The notes: generated from the sequence alone by a model not told the origin. Shown: positions 46,395 through 55,762, counted from the first letter of the stretch. The stretch: DNA of 64,000 nucleotides from an uncultured bacterium (GCA_902774245.1 CACYHQ010000005.1:62001-126000), one strand, 5' to 3'. Numbers and translations are program-made.

Positions 46395-46877
46395 TTATTT
46401 CTTCCAGAATTCCCACCATTTTCTGGCGGGGGCCGGGGCGGCGGACACGCCGGACGAGATCGTGCGGCGGCGGCCGGAGGATGCGCTGTTCTGCGCGAGT
46501 TCCTTCTGAATGGCGTCATGGTCGACGTGGACGCCGGATGCCGCCTGCTGGTTCTGGACGGCGGCGAGCTTTTCCTGGTTCTCTTCGGCTCCGCTTTTGA
46601 AGCGGGCGAGCTTCACGGTGTTCGTGGAAGGACGGGAGACGGGTTTCGCGCCTTTGAGCGGGATATGAACGGAGCTGGTTTCGCCGGACGCGGCCTCTTC
46701 CTTTGCGCGCATGGCGCGGGCTTTCAGCTCGCGGCCAGCGGGGCCCGGGGGCGGTTCCATGGCGAATTTCGCCCCGCAGCCGGGGCACTGGGCTTTTTTC
46801 TCAAGAAGAAGAATCGGAACGTTGAAGGTGTCGCCGCAGCGGGGGCATGCGACCTGGAAGGTATCTTCGTCAGGCAT
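46395..46877 (-). CDS. Zinc-ribbon protein with disordered tail
   Basis: 160 residues. A single zinc ribbon near the N-terminus (CPRCGDTFNVPILLLEKKAQCPGCGAKF, two CxxC knuckles) is followed by a basic, Ala/Ser/Pro-rich, probably disordered tail ending KWWEFWKK. Such MJ0042-type ribbons occur in PVC proteins of unknown role. Start at 46877 has GGAG 9 nt upstream; earlier in-frame codons overlap the promoter. It lies 108 bp before the V-ATPase operon on the same strand and could be cotranscribed. Confidence 0.75.
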   Translation of the reverse strand: MPDEDTFQVACPRCGDTFNVPILLLEKKAQCPGCGAKFAMEPPPGPAGRELKARAMRAKEEAASGETSSVHIPLKGAKPVSRPSTNTVKLARFKSGAEENQEKLAAVQNQQAASGVHVDHDAIQKELAQNSASSGRRRTISSGVSAAPAPARKWWEFWKK

Positions 46878-46916
46878 TGTGAAAATCTCCGGATTTAAGA
46901 CGCTAATCAAATAAAT

Positions 46917-46945
46917 AATATACTGCACAAAAGCTGTTTTGACAA
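46917..46945 (-). promoter_or_regulatory. Promoter of the zinc-ribbon gene (and perhaps the V-ATPase operon)
   Basis: Minus strand TTGTCA (46945-46940), 17 bp, TATATT (46922-46917). Confidence 0.75.
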
Positions 46946-46994
46946 GTAAAAACGGAGAAAAAGCAGAAAAAAAAGAAAAAAACGGCAAACGGTG

Positions 46995-47023
46995 TTGGAA
47001 TTCTTTAGAAAGTGTGGTATTTT
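46995..47023 (+). promoter_or_regulatory. Promoter of the Prc protease gene
   Basis: TTGGAA (46995-47000), 17 bp, TATTTT (47018-47023), divergent from the zinc-ribbon promoter. Confidence 0.6.
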
Positions 47024-47087
47024 ATAGGATTATTTGTCTTTTCACATGTGCGATTCGTTGTCCCGCTGCAACAGGAGTTGTCCGTTT

Positions 47088-49331
47088 ATGAATATCTTTA
47101 CACGCAAATCTTGTGTTAAAATCTTTCTTTCCGTGATCGCGGCCGCCGCCGTGTTCTGTCCGCATGTCCCCGTTTTGTCCGCGCAGGACGCGAAGCAGGA
47201 TGCCGCGCAGAACGATGCGTCCGCGCCGAACGCGGTCACGCTGAAACGTCCGGACCGGAAGATGGGGCTGATCGCGTCGCTGGTGGTGCAGCTTCTGGCG
47301 AAGGAGCATTTCACGAAACGCCAGATGGACGCCGCGTTTTCCGGCGAGGTCTTCGATGAATATCTCCGCGTCATGGACCCGACGCGCATTTTCTTCCTTC
47401 AGGAGGATGTCGATATGTTCGCGAAGTCCAAGGACGAGCTTGCGCGCAAGGCCGCCGCTGGTGACGTTCAGATCGCGTTCGACATCTTCAACGCGCGTTC
47501 GCTCCGCCTCGCCGAATACCGCGATTTCGCACGGGATTTCCTCTCGAAGCCGATCAAGTATGATCCGGACGAGACGTACCACATCGACCGCGAGGATGCC
47601 CCGTGGCCGAAGAATGTTGAGGAACAGCACGCGATCTGGGCGAAACGCATCAAGAACGAGCTGATCGTGGCCCGGATGAGTGACAAGGCCGCCGAGGAAG
47701 AGGCGAAGGAAGCCGCCGCGGAAAAGGAGAAGGCGAAAGCCGAAGCGAAAGACGGCGAAGTCAAAGAGGAGAAGGAGGAAGAAGCGCCCGCTCCCGCGAT
47801 ACCCTTGCTTTCCCCTGAAAAACGCGTCCAGAAACGCGTCGACCAGCTCCTTACCACGGTCGAGGGCATGGACCCGATCGACGTGCTGGAAGGCTACCTG
47901 ACCTCGTTCGCGAACGTCTGCGACCCGCACTCAACCTATATGTCGCCCGCCACAGGCGAGGACTTCGATATTCACATCTCCCTCAATCTCTCCGGCATCG
48001 GCGCCGTGTTGTCCTCCGAAGACGGCTATACGAAGGTCGTCGAGGTCGTGCCGAACGGCCCGGCGGACAAGGAGGGCACGCTCCGCGAGAACGACCGGAT
48101 CATCGCCGTGACGCAGGAGGGCGGCGAGCCCGTCGACGTGATGGATATGCCGCTGTCAAAGGTCGTCACGCTGATCCGCGGCAAGGAAGGTTCGCGCGTT
48201 ACCCTGACTATCCTTCCCGCGCGCAAAGGCGCGCAGGCCGCGCCCGAAAAGGTCACGATCACGCGCGGCAACGTCCCCATGAACGAATCCCACGCGCAGA
48301 GCCGCATCATCGAGGCGAAAACTGAAGACGGCCAGACCAAAAAGATCGGCGTGATCGACCTGCCGTCGTTCTACATCGACTTCGCCGCGGTCCGTCGCGG
48401 CGACGAGGATTACAACAGCTCCGGGCATGACGTGCTCAAAATCCTGAACGAGTTCGCCGACCAGAAGATCGACGGGCTGATCGTCGACCTGCGCGCGAAC
48501 GGCGGCGGCAGCCTCACCGAGGCCGTCGACCTCTCCGGTTTCTTCATTCCGGAAGGCCCGATCGTGCAGGTGAAGGACAAGGCGTCCACCTCGGTCCTGC
48601 GCGACAACGACCGCGGCCAGATCGCCTACAGCGGCCCGATGCTCGTGCTCGTGAACCGTTACAGCGCGTCCGCCACGGAGATCTTCTCCGCCGCGCTGAA
48701 GGATTATCACCGCGCCGTCGTGGTCGGCGATCCGCACACGCACGGCAAAGGCTCCGTGCAGGTCGTGACCGACCTCAACAACTACATGCTCTACATCGCG
48801 TCCGAGCGGTTCGACGCGGGTCAACTCAAGCTCACAAACGCGAAATTCTACCGCATCAACGGCGAGTCCACGCAGATCAAGGGCGTCGAGGCCGACATCC
48901 CGCTGCCCGGATTCTCCGAGACCGAGGAGACCGGCGAGCGCGCGCTCAGGCACGCACTCCCGTACGACACGATCCGTCCCGCCCGCTATTCCGTGTACGA
49001 CGGCAAATACGCCGTGACGCCGGGCCTGATTTCCGAGCTCAAGGCGAAGTCGGAAGCCCGCGTCGCCGAAGATCCTATCTTCAAGGCCCTGATGGCCGAC
49101 ATTGCGCTCTACGAGGAGATCAGAAAGAACAAGGACGTCGCGCTCGATTTCGACAAGCGCTGGGCGGAATATGAACGGGAAAAGGCCATCCAGAAGGAAC
49201 AGGACAAGATTTACAAGGCCGACCGGAATTCCTCCTCGTCCAGGAAGAACAAGAAGGACGACGGCCCGGATCCCTACCTCGATGAATCCGTCAACATCAT
49301 GCTCGACATGATCCAGGCGTTTGATAATTGA
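47088..49331 (+). CDS. prc: Carboxy-terminal processing protease (Prc/Tsp, S41)
   Basis: Periplasmic serine protease, 747 residues, long Prc-type architecture. Signal peptide (IFLSVIAAAAVFCPHVPVLSA), N-terminal helical domain with a charged Lys/Glu insert (about 205-245), PDZ (about 300-390, GIGAVLSSEDGYTKVVEVVPNGPADKEG), S41 core (IDGLIVDLRANGGGSLTEAVDLSGFFI) and a C-terminal DUF3340-like part. Catalytic Ser in NRYSASATEIFSAAL and Lys in HGKGSVQ are present. AGGAG lies 10 nt before the ATG at 47088. Monocistronic, followed by a double hairpin. Confidence 0.95.
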   Translation: MNIFTRKSCVKIFLSVIAAAAVFCPHVPVLSAQDAKQDAAQNDASAPNAVTLKRPDRKMGLIASLVVQLLAKEHFTKRQMDAAFSGEVFDEYLRVMDPTRIFFLQEDVDMFAKSKDELARKAAAGDVQIAFDIFNARSLRLAEYRDFARDFLSKPIKYDPDETYHIDREDAPWPKNVEEQHAIWAKRIKNELIVARMSDKAAEEEAKEAAAEKEKAKAEAKDGEVKEEKEEEAPAPAIPLLSPEKRVQKRVDQLLTTVEGMDPIDVLEGYLTSFANVCDPHSTYMSPATGEDFDIHISLNLSGIGAVLSSEDGYTKVVEVVPNGPADKEGTLRENDRIIAVTQEGGEPVDVMDMPLSKVVTLIRGKEGSRVTLTILPARKGAQAAPEKVTITRGNVPMNESHAQSRIIEAKTEDGQTKKIGVIDLPSFYIDFAAVRRGDEDYNSSGHDVLKILNEFADQKIDGLIVDLRANGGGSLTEAVDLSGFFIPEGPIVQVKDKASTSVLRDNDRGQIAYSGPMLVLVNRYSASATEIFSAALKDYHRAVVVGDPHTHGKGSVQVVTDLNNYMLYIASERFDAGQLKLTNAKFYRINGESTQIKGVEADIPLPGFSETEETGERALRHALPYDTIRPARYSVYDGKYAVTPGLISELKAKSEARVAEDPIFKALMADIALYEEIRKNKDVALDFDKRWAEYEREKAIQKEQDKIYKADRNSSSSRKNKKDDGPDPYLDESVNIMLDMIQAFDN

Positions 49332-49403
49332 ACTGAAATGAGCTCAGTTTCAGTTCAACTGGCCGGGCGGCGCGAAAATGCCGGACCCGGCCCTCTTTTT
49401 TTA
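49329..49403 (+). terminator. Double hairpin terminator after prc
   Basis: First an 11-bp stem (TTGAACTGAAA/TTTCAGTTCAA, 49329-49359), then GGCCGGG/CCCGGCC (49362-49368, 49387-49393) followed by a T run. Between here and the promoter at 49553 I see nothing further. Confidence 0.85.
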
Positions 49404-49552
49404 TCGGAACGCGTATTGGAAAGTGCGTAAAAAGAGTTCGGGCCGAGGTGTGCGAGGTGAAATGAGGCGAAAAGGCGGAAGTTTTTTCAATTTATTTCTC
49501 GTTCATTATGAAGGAGAAACAATTTTTTCTCAAAAAAACGTCAAAAAAGGGC

Positions 49553-49581
49553 TTGCATTTTCTGAAAACATGGGGTATAAT
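49553..49581 (+). promoter_or_regulatory. Strong promoter of the 79-residue protein gene
   Basis: TTGCAT (49553-49558), exactly 17 bp, perfect TATAAT (49576-49581); about 145 bp before the ATG, leaving a long untranslated leader. Confidence 0.8.
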
Positions 49582-49725
49582 ATAACCAGTTTTTGAAGCA
49601 TACCGGGATTCATCCCGCCGGTTCGGCCAGTACGATCGGAATCGGAAAGGATGTCACGTTTTTGCTTTTCGTCCCCAAACGACACCAAAAACAAAACAAA
49701 AAAACCTACATAAGGAATTACAACT

Positions 49726-49965
49726 ATGGCAGACAAAAAAGAAATCTTCGCAGACGGCATCGGTCAGATCCACTTCGCCGGCAACATGGTCCGTTTTGAC
49801 TTCGTCACCCTTCAGCCCGCCGGTGAAGGCGAAGCTCCGACCCCGGTCGCGAACGTCCGCGTGATCATGCCTCCGCAGGGCTTCCTCGGCGCCATGAACT
49901 CCATGCAGCAGCTCATCGACAAGATGGTCGAAGCTGGCGTTCTCCAGAAGAACGAAAACAAGTAA
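49726..49965 (+). CDS. Small conserved-looking protein, unknown function
   Basis: 79 residues, acidic/neutral, no signal or membrane helix. The core (GIGQIHFAGNMVRFDFVTLQP ... ANVRVIMPPQGFLGAMNSMQQLIDKMVEAG) has the beta-rich then helical pattern of small DUF3467-like proteins, but I cannot assign it. AAGGA precedes the ATG, and the strongest promoter in the window lies upstream, so it is likely abundant. The next gene follows 27 bp later. Confidence 0.75.
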   Translation: MADKKEIFADGIGQIHFAGNMVRFDFVTLQPAGEGEAPTPVANVRVIMPPQGFLGAMNSMQQLIDKMVEAGVLQKNENK

Positions 49966-49992
49966 TTCGATCCAAAGGCAAAGGCCAATCCT

Positions 49993-50397
49993 GTGAACTC
50001 GGAACTCAAATTCAGAATTTCTGACTGTGCACGCGAGTACGCGTTCTCCTTCTGCGGCATCATCCCGCAGCGGGAAAGCGGCTTCATGTGCAGACTTCCG
50101 GGTTCGCAGCATTCCCTCGGAATCTGTTTCGGTTTCCCGGTCAGATTGGAGGCGGGGACGCTCGCTTTCTCTCTGCCGATGCCGGAATATTCCTTTGGCT
50201 TTATTCATTCGGTCGGCGCCAGCCTGCGTGCGGGCGCCTACCGGCTCATTGAAGCGGCAACCGATTTCTACTGCACGGTGTCGAACCTCGTCAAAACGGG
50301 GACGAAGCGGGTGAAACATCAGTGCGTCCGGGTGATGAAAGACATCCCGAAAGCGTTTGCGCACGTGAGCCGAACAGTTTTAGGATGGCGGCTATGA
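49993..50397 (+). CDS. Hypothetical protein, GTG start
   Basis: 134 residues, not recognised. No in-frame ATG near the start; GTG 49993 with AAAGG about 9 nt upstream fits best. Third codon positions are GC-rich as in neighbouring genes, supporting real coding. It lies between the 79-residue gene (27 bp upstream) and a clear terminator, so the two form an operon. Confidence 0.58.
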   Translation: MNSELKFRISDCAREYAFSFCGIIPQRESGFMCRLPGSQHSLGICFGFPVRLEAGTLAFSLPMPEYSFGFIHSVGASLRAGAYRLIEAATDFYCTVSNLVKTGTKRVKHQCVRVMKDIPKAFAHVSRTVLGWRL

Positions 50398-50426
50398 CTC
50401 AGAGAAACAAAGTTGAAAACAATTGA

Positions 50427-50475
50427 CTCAGTTCTGCAAAACAGGATGGCTCCGATTCAGAACTGAGTTTTTTTT
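50427..50475 (+). terminator. Terminator of the 79/134-residue operon
   Basis: Perfect arms CTCAGTTCTG (50427-50436) and CAGAACTGAG (50458-50467), then eight T. Confidence 0.92.
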
Positions 50476-50566
50476 GCCCGCGTGACAGAGGGGTCGCCGA
50501 CATGTCAGCGGGCAGGGGAGGCGAAGAAGGAGGGAAAGGAAAAAGGAGAGGAGAACCGGGAGCGGA

Positions 50567-51400
50567 TTATTCTTTGCCGCAGTCCACGACGTTGAACGTC
50601 TTTCTGTGGCGGCGGTATTTGCGCAGGCGTTTTTCGAGTTCGGGAAGCGAGTACGGGCATTCCGGGAAACAGTCGTGGTAGATGCGCAGGAACTCCAGAC
50701 TTTCCTCGGTCGGGAGCTGAAGATCGCGCAGAGGCGTGTAGAGATCGAACTTGACCACATAGGGCATCGCGAAACCGAGGCGGATGCGGCAGCGCGCGAC
50801 GTCGATGAAATAGATCTTCATGGTCTCCGGCGTGTCCCCGCTGTACAGGATGTTGCGCGGATGAAGCGCCTTGTGAAAAAAGAGGTGCTTATGCATTTTC
50901 GCGATCTCCGGCGCGAGAAGCGTACAGAACTGACGCCGCATGGCGACGTCCTGCCGGAGTTTGCCGCCGGGCATGAAATCGCGGCCGTCACGGGTGTCCT
51001 CGATGAACTTCGTCACGATGAACGATTCCACAAGTTTCCAATGGTATTTGCGCGTCTCGCCGAATGCCAGAACATGGGTCGTCGGAATCCCGAGACGTTC
51101 GATCGCCTGGTAGTTGCGCCATTCGCGGGCGGGGTGCGACAGATTGATGATATAACGGCGCGGGACTTTTCCTTCGCAGAGCTTCCACGCCACCGCACCG
51201 CCGCCGAATTCAGCGGGGAGAGAGACTTTCCAGACAAGTTTTCCGGCGCTGTTCGTGAGCAGATTGCTTTCGTCCCGGAGCTCGGGATGCTGTTGAAGAT
51301 ACGCAAGCGCATGTTCGAAACCCGGTTTGCACCAGTTTGCGGGATAGAGGAAACGGAGCGGCTGACGCCACGGGGAAAGCGGATCGGAAAAGATGTTCAT
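50567..51400 (-). CDS. LPS-kinase (WaaP/KdkA)-like protein with altered catalytic loop
   Basis: 277 residues, eukaryotic-like kinase fold of the lipopolysaccharide kinase group. A lysine in the N-lobe (WKLCEGKVPRRYIINL region), HPAREWRNYQAIERLGIPT, the catalytic-loop region FHKALHPRNILY and metal-site FIDVARCR are visible. The loop Asp (H-x-D in active members) is Ala178 (GCG), so phosphotransfer is doubtful unless another residue substitutes. Start at 51400 fits the family; a TTG 25 codons earlier overlaps the promoter. No canonical RBS is seen. Monocistronic. Confidence 0.75.
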   Translation of the reverse strand: MNIFSDPLSPWRQPLRFLYPANWCKPGFEHALAYLQQHPELRDESNLLTNSAGKLVWKVSLPAEFGGGAVAWKLCEGKVPRRYIINLSHPAREWRNYQAIERLGIPTTHVLAFGETRKYHWKLVESFIVTKFIEDTRDGRDFMPGGKLRQDVAMRRQFCTLLAPEIAKMHKHLFFHKALHPRNILYSGDTPETMKIYFIDVARCRIRLGFAMPYVVKFDLYTPLRDLQLPTEESLEFLRIYHDCFPECPYSLPELEKRLRKYRRHRKTFNVVDCGKE

Positions 51401-51447
51401 GTGAGGGAAGGGGGATTTGAGGTGGAACTGTTGAAAAAACCTTAAAT

Positions 51448-51475
51448 ATAATAGCCCGTTTTTTGCTTTTTGCAA
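51448..51475 (-). promoter_or_regulatory. Promoter of the LPS-kinase-like gene
   Basis: Minus strand TTGCAA (51475-51470), 16 bp, TATTAT (51453-51448). Confidence 0.65.
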
Positions 51476-51892
51476 GCAAAAAACAGAATAAAACGGAAAA
51501 ACAGTTTTTTGTATGACTGAATCGGAACACGACGTTTCCAGTATCTTTATTCAGGAGGAGTCAACGTCATCGGCGTTGTAACCGGCCGCAGACGGACGAA
51601 ACAAGATGCGAGCGGACGGGAATGCTCAAAAACGGTGGTTGGGAGGCTGGATAATCGTGTACAAGCGGTGGAGTACGGATGTATGGATCTAAGACAATAG
51701 AAGCAGACTGAAAATACAATGGATTGCAAAAGAAAAACAAGCCTGTTTTCAACATTGTTTTGAAGCTGAATATTTTTATTTTTAACTTTTTTTTGGCACT
51801 GGGCTTTTTTTTTCGCTTTTGCGGTGTATATTATAGTCCATACACACCCGCGTATTCAGTATTGAACTTTTATCCATAAGGACACCCCCAGC
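51476..51892. other. Intergenic region upstream of the secretin operon
   Basis: About 420 bp with no convincing gene. It is AT-rich in its last 120 bp, with a TATATTATA (-10-like) at 51827-51835 about 60 bp before the secretin ATG but no good -35 partner. Short open frames on the minus strand lack ribosome binding sites. Confidence 0.5.
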
Positions 51893-53425
51893 ATGACGCC
51901 CATTGCCCGCCGCACCTTCTACACGTTCCTCGCCCTGGCCGCGCTCACCGGCACCTCGATCCTCGCTGACGAGCCGATCTCCGGCATCGATTCCACCGAG
52001 GTTGTCGAAAGGACGCCCGAATCCATCGAAGAAGGAAAAAAGAACGTGGTGTCCGTCGCGCAGCAGCTCCGCGAGATGTTCCAGCCGATCCGCAAGAGTA
52101 CGCGCCAGAACGTCGAGGAAGAGGCTCCGTACCTGAAGATCATCCCCTCGACGAACGACACGAGCATCCTGATTTACCGCTGCCGCTACGTGACGGCGTC
52201 GAAACTGCGGAACAGCGTGGACGCGATGATCTCCGACACGGGCTATGTGGAGTACGGCGTGGAACAGAACATGCTGACGATCCGCGACGCGGTCGAGAAC
52301 GTGGAGGCGATCGCGAAGACGCTCCCGCTGATCGACGTGGCGACGCCGCAGGTGCTGATCGAGGCGAAGATCGTGGAAGTCCTGCTCTCCGACAACACCC
52401 AGCGCAATCTGTCGTTCATGTTCAACAGTCCGACCACGATCTCCATGATCGACGACATGAACCAGCGGTACGACGGCGACACCATGAGCTACGGAGGCAT
52501 GCAGACCTCGCCGCAGGGCGGCAGCTCTTCGGACGGAGCCACGGCCAACTGGACGTTTGCCGCGGGACACAACAACTTCAACATCGCGCTCCAGTGGCTT
52601 CTGACCGCGCTGGACGCCAAGGTCCTGTCCTCGCCCGTGATCGTGGTCGGCCGCAACGAGGAAGCCGAGATCTCGAACGGCCAGGATGTGCCGATCCAGT
52701 CCCAGACCATCACCAACGGCAGCATCAGCACCAGCACCACGTTCAAGCGCGTCGGCGTGACGCTGACCGTGGAGCCGCTCATGATCAACAACGACAACGT
52801 GACGCTCCGCGTGGAGCCGGAAGTCTCCAACATTCAAAGTTATCAGACGATCGCGAACGGCAACGGTTTTTACCAGGTGCCCGTGATCTCCATCCGCAGC
52901 ATCTCCTCGTATCTCCGCCTCGCGGACGGTCAGATCGTCATCATGGGCGGCCTCTACACCAACCGCAATTCCATCCAGCAGGAGCGCATCCCCTTCCTGA
53001 GCGACATCCCGTACCTCGGCGAGCTCTTCACCTCGAAATACACCGACAAGGAGATCCTTCAGCTGCTCTTCTTCCTCCGCGTCCGCATCCTGACCCCGAA
53101 CGATATGGCGGACGGCGTGCTCTTCGATCCGGAAGAAATGATCCGCTCGACCAACGACTTCGGCGAAGTCATGCGCAACTCCAAGGAACTCCCGACCCTC
53201 GAAACGACGATCGAGAAAGTGAACGACGAATTCATCAAGAACCCGCTCGTTTCCTGGAAGACGCTGTTCGGGGACGATGACGAGGAAAAGAAAGCCGAAG
53301 ACGGCAAGGAATCCGCCGAAAAGTCCGCCGAAGGTGAGACAACGGAAGCCGCGCCCGATGCCGCTTCTTCCTCGGAATCCACCGCGCCCGCCGCGGTCCC
53401 CGCAACCTCCCAGCCCGGAGAATAA
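51893..53425 (+). CDS. Secretin-family outer-membrane channel
   Basis: 510 residues with a Sec signal peptide (TFYTFLALAALTGTSILA) and no lipobox. Residues about 80-160 look like one secretin N-domain (YRCRYVTASKLRNSVDAMISD...). Residues about 165-410 are the secretin core (VLIEAKIVEVLLSDNTQ, LSSPVIVVGRNEEAEISNGQDVPI, VPVISIRSISSYLRLADGQIVIMGGLY, IPFLSDIPYLGELF). The last 60 residues are a Glu/Ala/Ser-rich tail. It is followed after 3 bp by a MacA-like adaptor and then MacB genes, not by type II/IV pilus genes. Role: outer-membrane exit of that exporter (inference). Confidence 0.9.
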   Translation: MTPIARRTFYTFLALAALTGTSILADEPISGIDSTEVVERTPESIEEGKKNVVSVAQQLREMFQPIRKSTRQNVEEEAPYLKIIPSTNDTSILIYRCRYVTASKLRNSVDAMISDTGYVEYGVEQNMLTIRDAVENVEAIAKTLPLIDVATPQVLIEAKIVEVLLSDNTQRNLSFMFNSPTTISMIDDMNQRYDGDTMSYGGMQTSPQGGSSSDGATANWTFAAGHNNFNIALQWLLTALDAKVLSSPVIVVGRNEEAEISNGQDVPIQSQTITNGSISTSTTFKRVGVTLTVEPLMINNDNVTLRVEPEVSNIQSYQTIANGNGFYQVPVISIRSISSYLRLADGQIVIMGGLYTNRNSIQQERIPFLSDIPYLGELFTSKYTDKEILQLLFFLRVRILTPNDMADGVLFDPEEMIRSTNDFGEVMRNSKELPTLETTIEKVNDEFIKNPLVSWKTLFGDDDEEKKAEDGKESAEKSAEGETTEAAPDAASSSESTAPAAVPATSQPGE

Positions 53426-53428
53426 GCC

Positions 53429-54934
53429 ATGAAGAAACCCGCGAAAGTATTCATCTTTGTGCTCCTGCCGGCGCTGCTTCTGGCGGGAGGGCTGTACTAC
53501 GGCGTCCGCGTGTACAAGCATAAGACCGTGTCCGCGGACCGCGAGGGAAGCAAGGACCCCGACCGCACCTACCGTGTCGTGAAGGGGGACATGACCCTCG
53601 GGCTGCGCCTGAACGGCACGATCGTGGCGAACAAGAAGCACAAGCTCGGCCTGGAGGCCAACTTCGCGACGAAGATCCTGAGCGTGGTGGACGAGAACAC
53701 CAGCGTGAAGGAAGGCGACGTGCTGATCACGTTCGAGGACAGCGACCTGATCGAACGCATCGAGGAAATGCGCACGACCCTCTCCAACACGGAGGAGGAA
53801 CTCGTGATCGCCATCGAAAACGAGAAGATCCAGGAACGCAAAAACGAGGTTACGCTCCGCGAGGCGGAGGACCGTGTGCGCCAGGCCGAATCCGACCAGC
53901 GGAAGTACCTGCGTCTCACGCGTTCGCAGAAACGCGACAGCAACGACCTGGCGATCGCGAACGCCGAGGCCGCGCTTGCCACGGCAAAGAAAAACTATTC
54001 GGACAAAAAGTATGATATCTCGCATTCGGGCGTGACGGACGAGGCCGCCCGCAAAGCGAACGAAAATGAACTGAAAAATCTCCAGAGCAGGATCGAATCA
54101 AGCGAGAATTCCCTGAATCAGGCGGAGATCGACGGAAAGAGCTTCAAGCACTACGACGATCCGATCAAGCTCATGTCCCTGAACAACTCACTGGAGCAGG
54201 CACGCCTCAATCTCGAACAGGCGCGCATCTCCACTTCGTCCTCCCTGATCCAGGCGAAGAAGCGCGTCGACAACCTCCGCGCGAACTCGCGCCGCCAGGC
54301 CGCCACGCTCGAACGCTACGAGTCCTACCTGCCGATGATGAAGCTGACCGCGCCCGCGGACGGCATCGTGATCTACGGCGACCCGGACCGCCGCTGGGGC
54401 GGAGAGGATATCAAGCCCGGCCTGGACGTCCACAAGGGCGAGATCCTCCTCACGATTCCCGAGATGACCAACCTCATGGTCAACTTCGACATCCCGGAGG
54501 CGTTCCGCTCGAAGGTGCAGATCGGCAACTCCGCGATCATCACGCCGGAAGCCATCACCACGCTGAAGATCAAGGGGCAGATCACCGAGATCGCCACGCT
54601 CCCGGTCAACCAGATGTACTGGGACGAGACGTCCCCGAAGATCTATCCCTCGCGCATCACGCTGGAAACGCAGGATCCGCAGCTCGTGAACGGCATGTCC
54701 GTGATCGTGGAAGTCGTGTCCAGCATCCTGCACGACGTGATCTCCGTGCCGATGGAAGCCGTCTTCGAGAACGACAAGGGCTTCTTCGTCTTCGTGAACC
54801 GCAACGGCACTCCGGAGGAAGTCCCGGTCGAGATCCGCGAGTCCAACGACACCGCGGTCCGCATCACGGAAGGCTTGGAAGACGGCGACGTGGTGTACCT
54901 GTACCGTCCGTACCAGAAGAAGCAGTCTGAATAA
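53429..54934 (+). CDS. HlyD/MacA-type periplasmic adaptor
   Basis: 501 residues: one N-terminal membrane helix (about 8-27), a biotinyl-lipoyl-like half (LNGTIVANKKHKLGLEANFATKILSVVDENTSVKEGDVL), a long coiled-coil hairpin (about 105-285), the second lipoyl half (LTAPADGIVIYG) and beta-barrel/membrane-proximal domains (VNFDIPEAFRSKVQIG; VISVPMEAVFENDKGFFVF). The hairpin is longer than usual, perhaps to reach a secretin. It starts 3 bp after the secretin gene and lies 15 bp before the ABC ATPase. Confidence 0.9.
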   Translation: MKKPAKVFIFVLLPALLLAGGLYYGVRVYKHKTVSADREGSKDPDRTYRVVKGDMTLGLRLNGTIVANKKHKLGLEANFATKILSVVDENTSVKEGDVLITFEDSDLIERIEEMRTTLSNTEEELVIAIENEKIQERKNEVTLREAEDRVRQAESDQRKYLRLTRSQKRDSNDLAIANAEAALATAKKNYSDKKYDISHSGVTDEAARKANENELKNLQSRIESSENSLNQAEIDGKSFKHYDDPIKLMSLNNSLEQARLNLEQARISTSSSLIQAKKRVDNLRANSRRQAATLERYESYLPMMKLTAPADGIVIYGDPDRRWGGEDIKPGLDVHKGEILLTIPEMTNLMVNFDIPEAFRSKVQIGNSAIITPEAITTLKIKGQITEIATLPVNQMYWDETSPKIYPSRITLETQDPQLVNGMSVIVEVVSSILHDVISVPMEAVFENDKGFFVFVNRNGTPEEVPVEIRESNDTAVRITEGLEDGDVVYLYRPYQKKQSE

Positions 54935-54949
54935 GCCGTCGGAGTCCGT

Positions 54950-55762
54950 ATGAACGACGATGTGGTAGTGCAGCTGCGGGACATCCGCAAGACGTACAAT
55001 CCCGGCGGGCTCGCCGTGAACGTGCTGAAGGGGATCTCGTTCTCCATCCAGCGCGGGCAGTTCGTCGGCATCGTGGGTACGTCCGGCAGCGGCAAATCGA
55101 CGATGCTGAACATCCTCGGGATGCTCGACGTCCCGACGTCCGGCGACTATTTCCTGGAAAAAGTGAACGTGGCGACGTTGTCCGACAGCGACCAGGCGAC
55201 GGTCCGCAACATCAGGATCGGGTTCATCTTCCAGAGTTTCAACCTGTTCCCGTACCTGACCATCGAACAGAACATCGAAGTGCCGATGATCTACAAGCGC
55301 GTCGCGCCGCGCATCCGCCGGGCGCGCGCCCTGGAACTCGCCAAGGTCGTTGGGCTGGGGCACCGCCTCGGGCACCGTCCCACCCAGCTCTCCGGCGGCG
55401 AATGTCAGCGCGTGGCCGTGGCGCGGTCGCTCTGCAACGATCCGGCGTTCCTGCTGGCCGACGAACCGACCGGCAACCTCGACGAGAAGACCGGCAACGA
55501 GATCATGGCGCTCTTCCATCGCATCAACCGCGAACAGAACGTGACGATCATCATGGTCACGCACAACCCGATGTTCGAGCCGCACTACGACAAGGTCATC
55601 CGGCTCCGCGACGGCCGCATCGTGCAGACAAAGCCGACCGACTCCGTGGACGAGCTGACCGGGCCGCTGTCCGGGTTCGGCGAACTCCCGCAGGATAAGA
55701 TGGCGGCGGACGCGAAAGCGTCGCTGAAGACCACGGCGGAAGAGGAGGGCGCGTCCAAATGA
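54950..55762 (+). CDS. MacB/LolD-type ABC transporter ATPase
   Basis: 270 residues. Walker A GTSGSGKS, Q-loop FIFQSFNLFPYLTIEQN, ABC signature LSGGECQRVAVARS, Walker B FLLADEPTGNLD and the switch His in MVTHNP are all present. In canonical MacB the ATPase and permease are one chain; here they are separate, as in LolCDE-like systems. A 40-residue C-terminal extension is unassigned. Its stop overlaps the permease ATG by 4 bp. Confidence 0.95.
   Translation: MNDDVVVQLRDIRKTYNPGGLAVNVLKGISFSIQRGQFVGIVGTSGSGKSTMLNILGMLDVPTSGDYFLEKVNVATLSDSDQATVRNIRIGFIFQSFNLFPYLTIEQNIEVPMIYKRVAPRIRRARALELAKVVGLGHRLGHRPTQLSGGECQRVAVARSLCNDPAFLLADEPTGNLDEKTGNEIMALFHRINREQNVTIIMVTHNPMFEPHYDKVIRLRDGRIVQTKPTDSVDELTGPLSGFGELPQDKMAADAKASLKTTAEEEGASK

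Noticed and set aside
49378..49596. 72-codon open frame between prc and the 79-residue gene
   Set aside because: It runs through the prc terminator and the next promoter.
51547..51755. Two overlapping minus-strand open frames of about 60 codons
   Set aside because: No RBS, no conserved features, overlap each other in different frames.
51793..51804. TTGGCACTGGGC as a sigma-54 promoter of the secretin operon
   Set aside because: The GG and GC are 8 bp apart instead of 12 and the -12 half is missing.
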